A stretch of DNA of 32,140 nucleotides from Planctomycetota bacterium (GCA_016200155.1 JACQFG010000310.1:1-32140), one strand, 5' to 3'. Shown: positions 7,820-16,445, counted from the first letter of the stretch. Translations and numbers: made by a program. The notes: generated by a model from the letters alone, not told the origin.

Positions 7820-9124
7820 ATGCGTTTCCATCACGCCGCGTCCTTGCTGGTTGTGATCGCCGCCGCCGCCTTCTTGCCCGCTGGCGAGACCACGAAGCGG
7901 GTCACGGTCAATGACGGCGATCGCAACATCTATGTTCCCGTGGGCGACAAGAAGCAAGCGCCGCCCGCTCCCAAAGAGTTCGCGTTCGTGCTGTCGGACG
8001 GCTACGGCGAAGCGGATCGTCATTCGAGCGATCCCAAGGTCTTCGAGAATCTGCTGATCAACATGAGGAAGTCAGGATTCAACACGCTCCATTGCGTCTA
8101 CCGTGACTGGCGCGTGGAGTTGTGCCGCAAGCACAAGGTAAAGATGATGATCGATGTGCTCGCGTGGAAGGAGGGGGCCGAAATGGACATTCGCAAGCCA
8201 GAGCAACGCGCCGCCGTCAAGAAGATCTGCGAGGCGGTGCGCGGCAACGACGCCGTCTGGGGGTACAACCTCTGGAACGAGACGCTCTCATTCTTCGGCA
8301 ATCCCGACGGCAAGAACATCGATGCCTACTGCGAGATGCTCAAGGAGTGGGACCCGACCCATCCCATCTGGATCGGCACGCGCACGGTCTCCTACGCCAA
8401 TGCCCTCAAAAGTAAACCCGGCGTGCACGGATACTATGACTACCCCTGGCAGCGCGGCTTCAATTACCACTTCGCCGATCTGATGTGGTACTACAAGCAC
8501 GTCCCCAGCCAGGACGGCTTCATCGGCCGATGGGAGCAAGGGAGCAACTACAACTGGAATTCCTTTTCGCTGAATACGTCCATCGCGTTCGGCACCAAGG
8601 TCAACATCTGGTTCATCGGCGGCCCCTTCGACAAGGAGGGGAACGTCGACCCGAAGCACCGGTTCCATCACCTCGTGAAGATCGGCCAGGAAACGCAGAA
8701 GCTCTATCCGGAACTCGGCAAGTTCGGTCGGCCCACCGATGTGTTCTCGACGCCGACAACCAGGACGCACGACAACAAGGAGCGCGACAAGACCAAGGAC
8801 AAGAGCGGCCCCGTGCCGTGGAACTTGCCCGCGTTTCCCAAGGATTTCTGGTTCGAGGTCCGCACCGGCGAGGCGCTCGCAGGCTTCTTCCGCTATGAGA
8901 ACGGTGACGACGCCATTTTCATCGCCAACCACAATGCGTTCGCCAAACAGGACATGACCGTGGCGCTGGCGCCGTCGGCCGGCGCGAAGGCGCGAATCGA
9001 GATCTTCAGCCGTGAAACCGGCGTCTGGCGTGACCTCGTCCCTCGCGAGGGCATCTTTGCGTTCGAGGTGCGTCCGGGCGGCGGCGAACTCCTTCGCGTT
9101 CAAGGCCGGGCACGGGAAAAATGA
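7820..9124 (+). CDS. Exported glycoside-hydrolase-like TIM-barrel protein
   Basis: A 434-residue exported protein. A signal peptide spans about residues 1-22. The body looks like a (beta/alpha)8 glycosidase: V-W-G-Y-N-L-W-N153-E154 places an Asn-Glu pair at the end of a strand exactly where clan GH-A enzymes carry the acid/base, and it is followed by motifs such as H-G-Y-Y-D-Y-P-W and W-F-I-G-G-P-F. A second catalytic Glu is not obvious (E233 in R-W-E-Q-G-S-N is a candidate). The C-terminal 100 residues look like a beta-sandwich. Substrate and exact GH family are not identifiable by eye. AAAGGA lies upstream of the ATG with normal spacing. The gene stands alone, with 620 bases to the next gene. 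Confidence 0.7.
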   Translation: MRFHHAASLLVVIAAAAFLPAGETTKRVTVNDGDRNIYVPVGDKKQAPPAPKEFAFVLSDGYGEADRHSSDPKVFENLLINMRKSGFNTLHCVYRDWRVELCRKHKVKMMIDVLAWKEGAEMDIRKPEQRAAVKKICEAVRGNDAVWGYNLWNETLSFFGNPDGKNIDAYCEMLKEWDPTHPIWIGTRTVSYANALKSKPGVHGYYDYPWQRGFNYHFADLMWYYKHVPSQDGFIGRWEQGSNYNWNSFSLNTSIAFGTKVNIWFIGGPFDKEGNVDPKHRFHHLVKIGQETQKLYPELGKFGRPTDVFSTPTTRTHDNKERDKTKDKSGPVPWNLPAFPKDFWFEVRTGEALAGFFRYENGDDAIFIANHNAFAKQDMTVALAPSAGAKARIEIFSRETGVWRDLVPREGIFAFEVRPGGGELLRVQGRAREK

Positions 9125-9529
9125 CGACGGCGGGACGCCCCCTGGGGACCTGGTGCCCCTGCTCATTGCCGCGACCTGAAAGATGGGTAACGTAAGCCAG
9201 CGATTACCTCGTCCACACATGCCCAAGAACCGCCTACGAACTCTTCGCTCCGTTCTTTGAGCAACCGCACAATGCCGATTGTCAGATGAATCTGTGCAGC
9301 ACACGCGAAACAGAACCAAGTCCTCAATCTAAGTAACGACATTTACTTTCTGCGGCTCCAACGTCGATGATGCCTTGCAAACCATGGATTTCACGCGGGC
9401 GGGCGTATATCTGCCCTTCGCTTGCAGTGTACGCAGGTGGGCTCTGCAGGGGCAGTGCTGCCCCCAATTCTTGTCCCCAAAAGTCGCTTCGTCTCCGGCA
9501 CTTTTTGTTTGGCGATTGTGGCGTGGCGC

Positions 9530-9548
9530 GGGATAATCCAATTATCCC
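9530..9548. promoter_or_regulatory. 19-bp palindrome, operator-like
   Basis: GGGATAAT, a 3-base centre and ATTATCCC form a perfect palindrome at 9530-9548. No gene lies nearby on the left: 9125-9529 contains nothing I can support. The palindrome is about 200 bases upstream of the di-haem protein gene and could be an operator. The same GGGAT-ATCCC core occurs at 1157-1167. Confidence 0.3.
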
Positions 9549-9578
9549 CTGCCCACCGGGCTGACCGTGCTGGCCCTG

Positions 9579-9698
9579 GGTAGTGTCTCAGCTTGAGTAA
9601 ATTGGAACCGTAGAACGGAATTTATTCCGTTCGGGGCAGCGAGAACGGAATGAATTCCGTTCTACAACCTGGGCAGTCGAAGCAAACTGAGACATTAC
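9579..9698. mobile_element. 120-bp MITE-like element with terminal inverted repeats and 9-bp target duplication
   Basis: The sequence CTGGCCCTG stands at 9570-9578 and again at 9699-9707, flanking the element as a 9-bp target duplication. The ends GTAGTGTCTCAG (9580-9591) and CTGAGACATTAC (9687-9698) are inverted copies matching at 11 of 12 positions. The centre (9610-9665) holds two 20-bp palindromes, each GAACGGAAT / ATTCCGTTC around two bases. There is no open frame, so mobilisation would need a transposase in trans. An ATG inside it (9650) is in frame with the next gene but is not its start. Confidence 0.8.
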
Positions 9699-9745
9699 CT
9701 GGCCCTGCCTTTTTTTCCGGAACGACGCTCCAGGAGTACGCAACC

Positions 9746-12700
9746 ATGGAACAACTTGGTTCTCGCAAATCGCTCGTCGCAATGGCGCTTTTTTCCATTG
9801 GCTTCAGCGCGCTCGCGCCGTTGGTTGTGATTCCAGCAGGGGAGCGGAAGGGGCGTCCGGCGGATGACGTCAAGACCGAGGCGATCGTGCGCCAACGCTA
9901 CGCCATGGACCCGCCCCATCACTCCAAGGATCCGGCCGTCAAGATCGACTACGACATTGTCTACGTACGCGCGCCGCGCAATGCGTTCGTTTATCCCGAC
10001 GTCGGCACACCCACGCTCGTGGAACCCGGCGCCGATTTGATGCTGCTGCATCCCGATGGCAGTGAGGAGCTACTGGTCGAAGGCGGCAAACGCGGTTCGG
10101 TCGCCGATCCGTTCGTATCCTTTGACGGCAAGTCGGTTTACTATGCCTTCTTCTACGCCAATCACGGCGCCGACATCTACAAGATCCACGTACCGACGCG
10201 GAAAATCGTCCGTCTGACACACGACGGCGGTCAACCAGCGCCCGGAACACGCGGAGCGAACTACGCGGTGCACCAGGATTCGCAGGTCCATCTAATGACC
10301 ATGATGGGGCATCATCCGTCGGTGCGCGACGTCATCTACAACACCGGCCCCTGTCCCGTGCCAGGCAGCAAGGTGGTCTTCACAAGCAATCGCCATGGCT
10401 TCGTGCCGCGCATCGGCAGCTTCAGCTCGCATGCATTTCAGCTGACCGCAATGGACGATGACGGCCGCAACGTGGAAACGATCGGGCACTTGAATCTCGG
10501 TTGCGCGCTTCATCCGGTCATTCTGAAGGATGGCCGAATCATGTTCAGCTCGCTGGAGAACCAGGGAGTGCGCAGCACGCTGCACTGGTCGCTGTGGACC
10601 ATCCGTCCGGACGGCTCGCACTGGGACCCGCTGGTGAGCGATTTCGGCTGGGGCCTGCCGTCGTCGTTCCACTTCCAGACGCAGCGCAGCGATGGCCGCG
10701 TCGTGGCGGAGTTCTATTACAACGTCAACCAGGCGGGCTTTGGGACCTACGCTCAGTTTCCTGTCGCCGCGCCGAAGGGGACGCCGTTCTTCGGTCCGGG
10801 CGATCCCGATTCGCCGCGCAATCAGCCGTTGCGCATGCTTGCCGGAGGTGTCAAGGCGTTCCAGCTTCCGTTCAGTCCACACGGACTGGACATGCTGACG
10901 CCGTTCGCAAACGATGACGACAACCCGAGCACGCGTTCGGATCCGAAAGACCCGAAGTCGCCGAAGGTCGGCCGGGTGACGCATCCGTGCGGTGCACCGG
11001 ACAACCACGTGCTGACGGTGTGGGCGCCCGATCTCGATGTGAGCCGTGACGGCATCACCGGCGGCGTGCGGCGCGTGGCGAGCGACACCGGCATCTACCT
11101 GATCAAGGCCGGCGCGCCGGTCTATGAACCCGGCCAGATGCTGCTGATCAAGAACGATCCGAAATATCACGAGCAATGGCCGCGCCCGCTCGTGCCCTAC
11201 AAGCGTATTCACGGCATCGACGAGCCACAACGCTTGCCGCTGGTCGTCAACGACGGCAAACAGTCGCCGTACTTGCCCGAGGGAACGCCGTACGGTCTGA
11301 TCGGAACCTCCAGCCTGTACAAGCGCGAAAGCGCCACGGCGGGTAGTGTGCCGGACGGTAGCGTGACTGCCGTCACGCCAGCCAAGCGCGGACGGTACGG
11401 AAACAATCTGCGCGGCTGGGTTGACCAGGGCGCTGACGCCGGCATCTATGAGAACAGTGAAATCCACGCCATCCGGATCGTTTTGCAAGAGCCGAACGTT
11501 CGCGAAGATCAATGGCGTTTCTTCAGCCACGCTCATGAACGGATGCGCATCCTTGGCGAAATCCCCGTGCGCCATTTTGATCGTAGACCTCACGCTCCGC
11601 GTGAGGAAAAGCATCACGCGGAGCGTGATGCCTACGGTGGCCAACCGTTCGATCCCGACGGCAATCCGGACACCAGCTTCCTGGCAAAGATCCCCGCCGA
11701 TCATTCGTTCACGTTCCAAACGCTGGATAAGCATGGCCTCGTGCTCAATATGTCGCAGACGTGGCACCAGGTCCGTCCGGGCGAGGTTCGCAACGATTGC
11801 GGCGGTTGCCACGCCCACAGCCAGAAGCCGACCCTCTTTGAGCACACGGCGGCCGCCAAGTCGGACTACAAGATTTTCGATCTGACCAAGTCGACCCCGC
11901 TCATCACAGCCAAGGGGCACGACCAGTCGGGCAAGCAATGGGATGTCAAGGACGAGACGGGGCTGCGTTTTGAAAAGAATGTCAAGGACGTCGAATACTG
12001 GCGCGACGTGCGTCCCATCCTGCAGCGAAGTTGTGCCGCCTGCCACACCAAGACCGCGAAAGAACCGGCGGGCGGCCTGGTGCTCGACGACGACGAGAAG
12101 ATAGCCAGTGACGGTTATCGACAGCCGCGCGGCGTGCCGCGCACCTACCAAGAGCTGGCGCTCAACCCGCGTTACGTGAAAGAGCTGCAAGCGCGTTCGA
12201 GCATGTTGACCTGGCGCCTGTTCGGTCGAAGAATGGACGGCCATCCCGACGCGGCGCCGTTTACCACGAGCGGCAAGACGCCCGCCAAGCCGTTGAAGCT
12301 GACGCCCATGCCGCCACCCGAAGCAGTCGCGGGCACTTACGTCGGACCGGACAGCAAGAAAATCAAGGTTGCAGCGCTCTCCGACGAGGACCGCCGCACG
12401 CTGATCCGCTGGATCGACCTGGGCTGCTCGATCGACCTGCGTTTCGATCCGCAGCGCCCTGATCCGCGCACCAGTCCCTTCGCGGATCGAACGTTGCCGA
12501 CTTTGACCGTCGCCCTTCCGCGCGCCGGCGCCAACGGGGAACCGTTGACGCGCATCGTCGTCGGCATGGCGGACGCGGCCAGCGGGTTGGACATGTCCAG
12601 CTTCAGCGTGATTGCCGACTTCGACATCGACGGCCAGTCGGCGGGGCGTGAACTGGCATCCTACTTTCGGCCAACCTCGCCCGGCGTCTGGGAAATGCGC

Positions 12701-12805
12701 TTGAAATCGCCGCTGGCTGAGTTGGCGGGCGGCAAGCTAACGATTCAGGTCGCCGATCACGATCGCAATGTCGCGCGCATCGAAAGGACTTTTTCTATCA
12801 AATAA
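9746..12805 (+). CDS. Exported di-haem cytochrome c with propeller domain, hydrazine-synthase-alpha-like
   Basis: A 1019-residue protein. The ATG at 9746 follows CAGGAG at 9731-9736 and opens a signal-like hydrophobic segment (about residues 9-30). The N-terminal half (about 60-420) has propeller-like repeats including H-P-D-G-S, S-F-D-G-K-S-V-Y-Y-A and D-D-D-G-R-N-V-E. Two c-type haem sites follow: C685-G-G-C-H689 in a G-x-V-R-N-D-C-G-G-C-H-A-H context, and C763-A-A-C-H767 preceded by the P-I-L-Q-R-S motif of planctomycete cytochromes. The architecture matches large planctomycete proteins annotated after the middle domain of hydrazine synthase alpha. Nothing suggests anammox here, since no HZS beta/gamma or hydrazine dehydrogenase genes are present, so the activity is unknown. 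Residues about 614-630 are encoded by an inserted palindrome (11583-11635). Confidence 0.75.
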   Translation: MEQLGSRKSLVAMALFSIGFSALAPLVVIPAGERKGRPADDVKTEAIVRQRYAMDPPHHSKDPAVKIDYDIVYVRAPRNAFVYPDVGTPTLVEPGADLMLLHPDGSEELLVEGGKRGSVADPFVSFDGKSVYYAFFYANHGADIYKIHVPTRKIVRLTHDGGQPAPGTRGANYAVHQDSQVHLMTMMGHHPSVRDVIYNTGPCPVPGSKVVFTSNRHGFVPRIGSFSSHAFQLTAMDDDGRNVETIGHLNLGCALHPVILKDGRIMFSSLENQGVRSTLHWSLWTIRPDGSHWDPLVSDFGWGLPSSFHFQTQRSDGRVVAEFYYNVNQAGFGTYAQFPVAAPKGTPFFGPGDPDSPRNQPLRMLAGGVKAFQLPFSPHGLDMLTPFANDDDNPSTRSDPKDPKSPKVGRVTHPCGAPDNHVLTVWAPDLDVSRDGITGGVRRVASDTGIYLIKAGAPVYEPGQMLLIKNDPKYHEQWPRPLVPYKRIHGIDEPQRLPLVVNDGKQSPYLPEGTPYGLIGTSSLYKRESATAGSVPDGSVTAVTPAKRGRYGNNLRGWVDQGADAGIYENSEIHAIRIVLQEPNVREDQWRFFSHAHERMRILGEIPVRHFDRRPHAPREEKHHAERDAYGGQPFDPDGNPDTSFLAKIPADHSFTFQTLDKHGLVLNMSQTWHQVRPGEVRNDCGGCHAHSQKPTLFEHTAAAKSDYKIFDLTKSTPLITAKGHDQSGKQWDVKDETGLRFEKNVKDVEYWRDVRPILQRSCAACHTKTAKEPAGGLVLDDDEKIASDGYRQPRGVPRTYQELALNPRYVKELQARSSMLTWRLFGRRMDGHPDAAPFTTSGKTPAKPLKLTPMPPPEAVAGTYVGPDSKKIKVAALSDEDRRTLIRWIDLGCSIDLRFDPQRPDPRTSPFADRTLPTLTVALPRAGANGEPLTRIVVGMADAASGLDMSSFSVIADFDIDGQSAGRELASYFRPTSPGVWEMRLKSPLAELAGGKLTIQVADHDRNVARIERTFSIK
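11583..11635. repeat. 53-bp palindromic element lying in frame inside the di-haem protein gene
   Basis: The stretch begins GTAG and ends CTAC. It contains two palindromes, TCACGCTCCGCGTGA and TCACGCGGAGCGTGA, separated by a short A-rich centre, and the two halves are themselves inverted copies. The style matches the intergenic hairpins of this window, yet here it is translated as an Arg/His-rich stretch (R-P-H-A-P-R-E-E-K-H-H-A-E-R-D-A-Y) just before the first haem site, without breaking the frame. Confidence 0.75.
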
Positions 12806-12913
12806 GGAACATTCGAACAATAACTTCCCGAAGTGGGGCCGCATCGCAACCTTCGCAGGGACAAGCGGTGTAATCGCCGAATCGGCCAACGCGCACGGTG
12901 GTTCAGGAGGTGT

Positions 12914-14254
12914 TTATTTTTCAGTCGTCGCGGCAACGACCCGGAAACCGACGCAGTCGCTGCGGTAAACCGGCACATGATAATCGCGAAAGGCACAGCG
13001 ACAGAATTTAGGCTGAGTGCTCCAGGCGCCGCCGCGTTGGACTCGTTCCTTGCCGGTGGTCGGACCTTGCGGATCCTGCTTGGGACTCTTGGTGTAGTAG
13101 CTTTCGTCATACCAATCCGAGCACCATTCCCAGACGTTGCCGTGCATGTCATGAAGGCCGAAGTCGTTGGCCTGGAAGCTGCCCACCGGGGACGTGAAGG
13201 GAAAGCCGTCGTTCCACTTCGTGGCCCAGAACGCATCCTTCCATTTCAATTGGAGCGTGGCGTCGGCAAGGTTGGCGACCGCTTGCAAATCGGCGTCCCT
13301 GGCGCCGGCGCTGAAGCGTGTCTTCGTGCCCGCCCGGCACGCGTATTCCCACTCGGCTTCGGTGGGCAAACGGTAAATCCTGCCTTCCTTTTTCGATAGC
13401 CAGGCACAGAATGCCATTGCATCGTTCCAGGAAACCACGGTCACGGGATGATCGTCGGTCTGGGTGAAATGCAGTTTCTTCCAGGTGAATTCCGGTTTTT
13501 GCACGAACTCCTTGCCATCGAAGGCCTTGCCCCCCTTGCCGTCCTTTTCCGCTTCCGTCTGGTAGTTCGTAGCCTTGATGAATGCCTTGAATTGACCGAC
13601 CGTCACCTCGTGCTTGGCAAGATAGAAATGTTGCGTGATCTCGACTTCATGCGGCAGCTCTTCGTCAAGGCGGTCCTCCTCACCTTTCGGCGAGCCCATC
13701 ACGAACTTGCCTGCGGGAATCAACAGCAGACTCATGTCAAGGGAGTTGACCTGTTTCCGCGGCACGAAGACAACCTCCCCCTCGAACCGGTCCACCAGGG
13801 CGAACCCCGTCGGCGGACCTTTGTAGGGAAAGCGCGTGACGCGGTGCTCTTGATTCCACACAACCCGCAGGACCTTCTCTGTAATCCGGGGAACGTCGAA
13901 CCGGATCGAGCCGGCTTCGCCCTTGGAGGGATGCCCCTGCACGGCCAAAATCATCTGCATGCTCCAGTCGATCTTTTCTAGCTTCAGAGCCCTGGCCAGC
14001 GCGGCCTCGGCTTCCTTCTGGGCCGCGGGATCCTTCGCGGAGTCCGGCTTGGCCGAATGCGCGACCAGCTCCTGAGCACTGCGGATCACCACGCCGCTGT
14101 CATCTTTCTTGAGCCGAATCAAATTCGGTTCCGTGTCGCTGGCGCTGGCAAGAATCTTCAGCTCCTTGGCGTCCTTCGGCGGCTGCCCGTGCAGTGACAT
14201 GGCTGCCAGGGCAACGACAACGCACACACCAGGAAAACTGAGGCCACGAGACAT
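12914..14254 (-). CDS. Exported protein with novel N-domain fused to an FGE-sulfatase (SUMF1) domain
   Basis: A 446-residue exported protein. The ATG at 14254 has GGAGG upstream and begins a signal peptide ending S-L-H-G-Q; the longer open frame upstream is a translated repeat. Residues about 28-195 form a domain shared with the neighbouring gene at 14363-14863. Residues about 205-440 are a formylglycine-generating-enzyme-like domain: I-P-A-G-K-F-V-M-G-S, H-E-V-T-V-G-Q-F, H-P-V-T-V-V-S-W, Y-R-L-P-T-E-A-E-W-E-Y-A-C-R-A-G, D-M-H-G-N-V-W-E-W-C and R-G-G-A-W ... G-F-R-V-V. True sulfatase-activating enzymes need two active-site Cys in the C-terminal half. Cys residues do occur near C-R-C-A-F-R and in S-D-C-V-G-F-R, but most planctomycete paralogues have other or no known roles. 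It converges with the di-haem protein gene. Confidence 0.85.
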   Translation of the reverse strand: MSRGLSFPGVCVVVALAAMSLHGQPPKDAKELKILASASDTEPNLIRLKKDDSGVVIRSAQELVAHSAKPDSAKDPAAQKEAEAALARALKLEKIDWSMQMILAVQGHPSKGEAGSIRFDVPRITEKVLRVVWNQEHRVTRFPYKGPPTGFALVDRFEGEVVFVPRKQVNSLDMSLLLIPAGKFVMGSPKGEEDRLDEELPHEVEITQHFYLAKHEVTVGQFKAFIKATNYQTEAEKDGKGGKAFDGKEFVQKPEFTWKKLHFTQTDDHPVTVVSWNDAMAFCAWLSKKEGRIYRLPTEAEWEYACRAGTKTRFSAGARDADLQAVANLADATLQLKWKDAFWATKWNDGFPFTSPVGSFQANDFGLHDMHGNVWEWCSDWYDESYYTKSPKQDPQGPTTGKERVQRGGAWSTQPKFCRCAFRDYHVPVYRSDCVGFRVVAATTEK

Positions 14255-14285
14255 GACTCCACCTCCAGTGCTCAAATCAGATTTC

Positions 14286-14351
14286 TCGCAAAGGCGCAAA
14301 GGACGCAAAGAAATACACAATGCCCTCTTTGCGTCCTTTGCGCCTTTGCGA
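14286..14351. repeat. Hairpin of CAAAGGCG-type units (copy 1)
   Basis: A perfect 25-bp inverted repeat (14286-14310 and 14327-14351), TCGCAAAGGCGCAAAGGACG..., with a 16-base loop. It lies between two genes read in the same direction, directly after the stand-alone N-domain gene and before the SUMF1 fusion gene. A second, longer copy of the family is at 29944-30039. Confidence 0.85.
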
Positions 14352-14362
14352 TAAATATTTTG

Positions 14363-14863
14363 CTATTTACTCGACGCGAACTTCACCTCGCCATCGCAGC
14401 GTTCCACCAGGATCACGGCGATCGGGGTCCCAGGACCCGCATGGGGCGGGCGCGGTCGGACCTTCCAGGCAACCGTTAGCCGCCTGTCTTCGAGCTTGAT
14501 GGAATCGAAACGAACGGTATCCGCCTTGGTCCCTGGTTCGCCGCGCACGGCCAAAATCATGTGCTTGCTCCAGTCGATCGCGTCCACGCGCAGGAGCGCG
14601 GCCAGCTCCGCCTCGATTTTCTTCTGGACGCCGGCGTCCTTCGCGGAATCTGCCTTGCTCGACAGAGCGACGAGCTGTTCGGCGCTGCGGATCACGTAGC
14701 CGCCGGGAGCCTCCAGCATGACCGGCCCGATGCTGACCTCACGCGTACTGTCGTGAGCGCTGGCGATGATTTTCAACTCCCTGGCTTCGTCCGCATGCAC
14801 GGACGCAATGACGGCGCAGGCAAGCACACAGGAAGCGACGGCAAGTCGCGTACGGTAAATCAT
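14363..14863 (-). CDS. Exported protein, stand-alone paralogue of the SUMF1-fusion N-domain
   Basis: A 166-residue exported protein. The ATG at 14863 follows GGAGGAG with ideal spacing, and a signal peptide (about 1-25) follows. The mature part aligns by eye along its whole length with the N-terminal domain of the next gene: E-L-K-I-(L/I)-A-S-A, V-I-R-S-A-(Q/E)-x-L-V-A, D-S-A-K-D, I-D-W-S-x-x-M-I-L-A-V-x-G and G-E-V-x-F are shared. The D-W-S-x-x-M-I-L-A-V-x-G-x-P... then strand-rich pattern is reminiscent of the PrcB-type beta domain, but this is a weak guess. It and the SUMF1 fusion were probably produced by tandem duplication, with gain or loss of the enzyme-like domain. Confidence 0.75.
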   Translation of the reverse strand: MIYRTRLAVASCVLACAVIASVHADEARELKIIASAHDSTREVSIGPVMLEAPGGYVIRSAEQLVALSSKADSAKDAGVQKKIEAELAALLRVDAIDWSKHMILAVRGEPGTKADTVRFDSIKLEDRRLTVAWKVRPRPPHAGPGTPIAVILVERCDGEVKFASSK

Positions 14864-15002
14864 GAGTTCTCCTCCAAAGTCAAGAGCGCCACCCCGCCAA
14901 GGGCCGACGACGCTACGGTAATCGGACGCCGGCTTCGAAGCACCTTGGCAGGTATACGACTGGGGCGGGCCCAATCTAACACTCGATTGGTTCCGATCGC
15001 TA

Positions 15003-16418
15003 TTATTTCTTCGGTTCGTAGATGACCCAAACCGCGGGGCGGTCGCTGAGCGCAGCGGCCTCTCGGGAGTGGGCGCGCGGGAACCAATCGCCGGCGTCGC
15101 CGTGCAGCATGAAGCCATGATTGGCGTGTTTGCCGTCGATCCAGAAGCGGACCGCGTGGGTGAAATCCCAGGTATTCACCTTGCCCTGGCTCGGTCCGTG
15201 GGCCAGGTAGATCGGCAGGAAATCAGGATCGTCGCCGTAGTACATGCCGCCGATGGCTTTCCAGAACTTGTCTTTGGCATATTCGTAGGCATTCACTTCG
15301 TATTCTTCCCAGGGCCGATTGCACGGCTCCACCACCCACATGTTGGGCTGGTCGGGATTGTGCTCCTTGACGAACTTGTCATGATTTCGAATAACGACAA
15401 GCTTGGCCGCGAGGATCGTGGAGCCCTTGGGGATGCTGGCGAGGTCCACGCGCATCAGCGGGCTGCGGTGGCGCATGAAGATCTCATGGCTGGCCTGCTT
15501 GCCGATGTTGTCGGTCCGTTCCAGTGTCATGCCGTCCGGCCCGTGGCTCGACCAGTAAGCGTCCTTCCAGCCCGCGTACACCTTGTCGGGATGGGCCGGA
15601 TCGAAGCCCTTCTGGCCGTCGCGGAGAACGGCCAGTACCGCCGTGGGATGCTTCTTTTTCAGCTCGGCGTATTGCGTCCGCAGCTCGCCTTCGACCTGAT
15701 CCAGCGTCTTCATCTCGGGTTTGGTCCAGCGCGCCTTGAGTTGCTTGCCAAGGTCGCGCACGCCGGTGACAACCATGTCGGCGCCGTGTACCGTGAACTT
15801 GGTGGTTTCCGTCGGCGTCGCCTCCTTGACGGTGGACAGGCGGATGTTGTCCACATAGATCGTTTCCCCCTCATGGGGCGCGTACATGAAGATCTCGAAG
15901 CGGACGACCTTGCCCTGCTTGGTGTTGATCGAGTAGTTGTTCGAGTCGTGGATGGTGCCGGTGACCGTGTTCTTGCCGGGCTTCAGGAATGCGGTCTTGG
16001 TCCAGCGGCTGACAGTGGGATCCCAGCCGCCGCCGCGCAGGCTCCCCTCTTGCAACACGGTGAAGCCGATGAGGCAGTGCCGGCTGGCCGTCACGTCCGC
16101 CCGAAAAGTCCAGTAGGGCATCCAATCCGCGGGCACGTCGGTGGTGGTGATGGTCGGCCAGCGTCCCCCGGCGAAGGTGAGCTTCAGGCTTTGCTTGCCG
16201 CGCGTGGCGTTCTCGGCGGATAGCTCGATCTTGACCGGAGGCTCCTTTTGCTTGACGTCGGGCAGCTTCAGGTTCGACCAGACTTTGAGATCGGCGGCCT
16301 TCTCGAAATCGAACAGCAGCGTTTCCTTGGCCGCTGGCTGGGCCAGGGCAGCGCCTCCTATCAACAGGCTCACGGCCAGCAGGACGCCGATCAGGGCTTT
16401 CAGGTAGGTCATTGACAT
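15003..16418 (-). CDS. Exported carbohydrate-binding / DNRLRE-like protein
   Basis: A 471-residue exported protein with a signal peptide (about 1-27, ending A-L-A-Q-P-A). The first 200 residues look like a galactose-binding-like/CBM jelly roll: L-L-F-D-F-E ... L-K-V-W, A-T-R-G-K-Q-S-L-K-L-T-F and I-Y-V-D-N-I-R-L-S. A helical linker follows (about 215-265). The C-terminal part resembles a DNRLRE domain: R-S-P-L-M-R-V-D-L, P-K-G-S-T-I-L-A-A-K-L, W-V-V-E-P-C-N-R-P-W-E-E, W-D-F-T-H-A-V-R-F-W and H-G-F-M-L-H-G. No catalytic motif was found. A role in binding surface polysaccharide is plausible. The first ATG (16418) has AAGGAG about 10 bases upstream. The DUF5615 gene ends 27 bases before it on the same strand, but the two probably have nothing to do with each other. 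Confidence 0.7.
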   Translation of the reverse strand: MSMTYLKALIGVLLAVSLLIGGAALAQPAAKETLLFDFEKAADLKVWSNLKLPDVKQKEPPVKIELSAENATRGKQSLKLTFAGGRWPTITTTDVPADWMPYWTFRADVTASRHCLIGFTVLQEGSLRGGGWDPTVSRWTKTAFLKPGKNTVTGTIHDSNNYSINTKQGKVVRFEIFMYAPHEGETIYVDNIRLSTVKEATPTETTKFTVHGADMVVTGVRDLGKQLKARWTKPEMKTLDQVEGELRTQYAELKKKHPTAVLAVLRDGQKGFDPAHPDKVYAGWKDAYWSSHGPDGMTLERTDNIGKQASHEIFMRHRSPLMRVDLASIPKGSTILAAKLVVIRNHDKFVKEHNPDQPNMWVVEPCNRPWEEYEVNAYEYAKDKFWKAIGGMYYGDDPDFLPIYLAHGPSQGKVNTWDFTHAVRFWIDGKHANHGFMLHGDAGDWFPRAHSREAAALSDRPAVWVIYEPKK

Positions 16419-16445
16419 GGCTTCACGCTCCTTGAAGATTTGCCC

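Noticed and set aside
9650..9745. Earlier start of the di-haem protein gene at the ATG at 9650
   Set aside because: That ATG lies inside the MITE, has no ribosome site and precedes the signal segment; the ATG at 9746 has CAGGAG.
10292..12244. 650-codon minus-strand open frame inside the di-haem protein gene
   Set aside because: No recognisable motif and Arg/His/Val-rich antisense composition; the plus strand has haem motifs and a ribosome site.
9746..12805. Evidence for anammox metabolism
   Set aside because: Only a distant likeness to one subunit; no other anammox gene is present.
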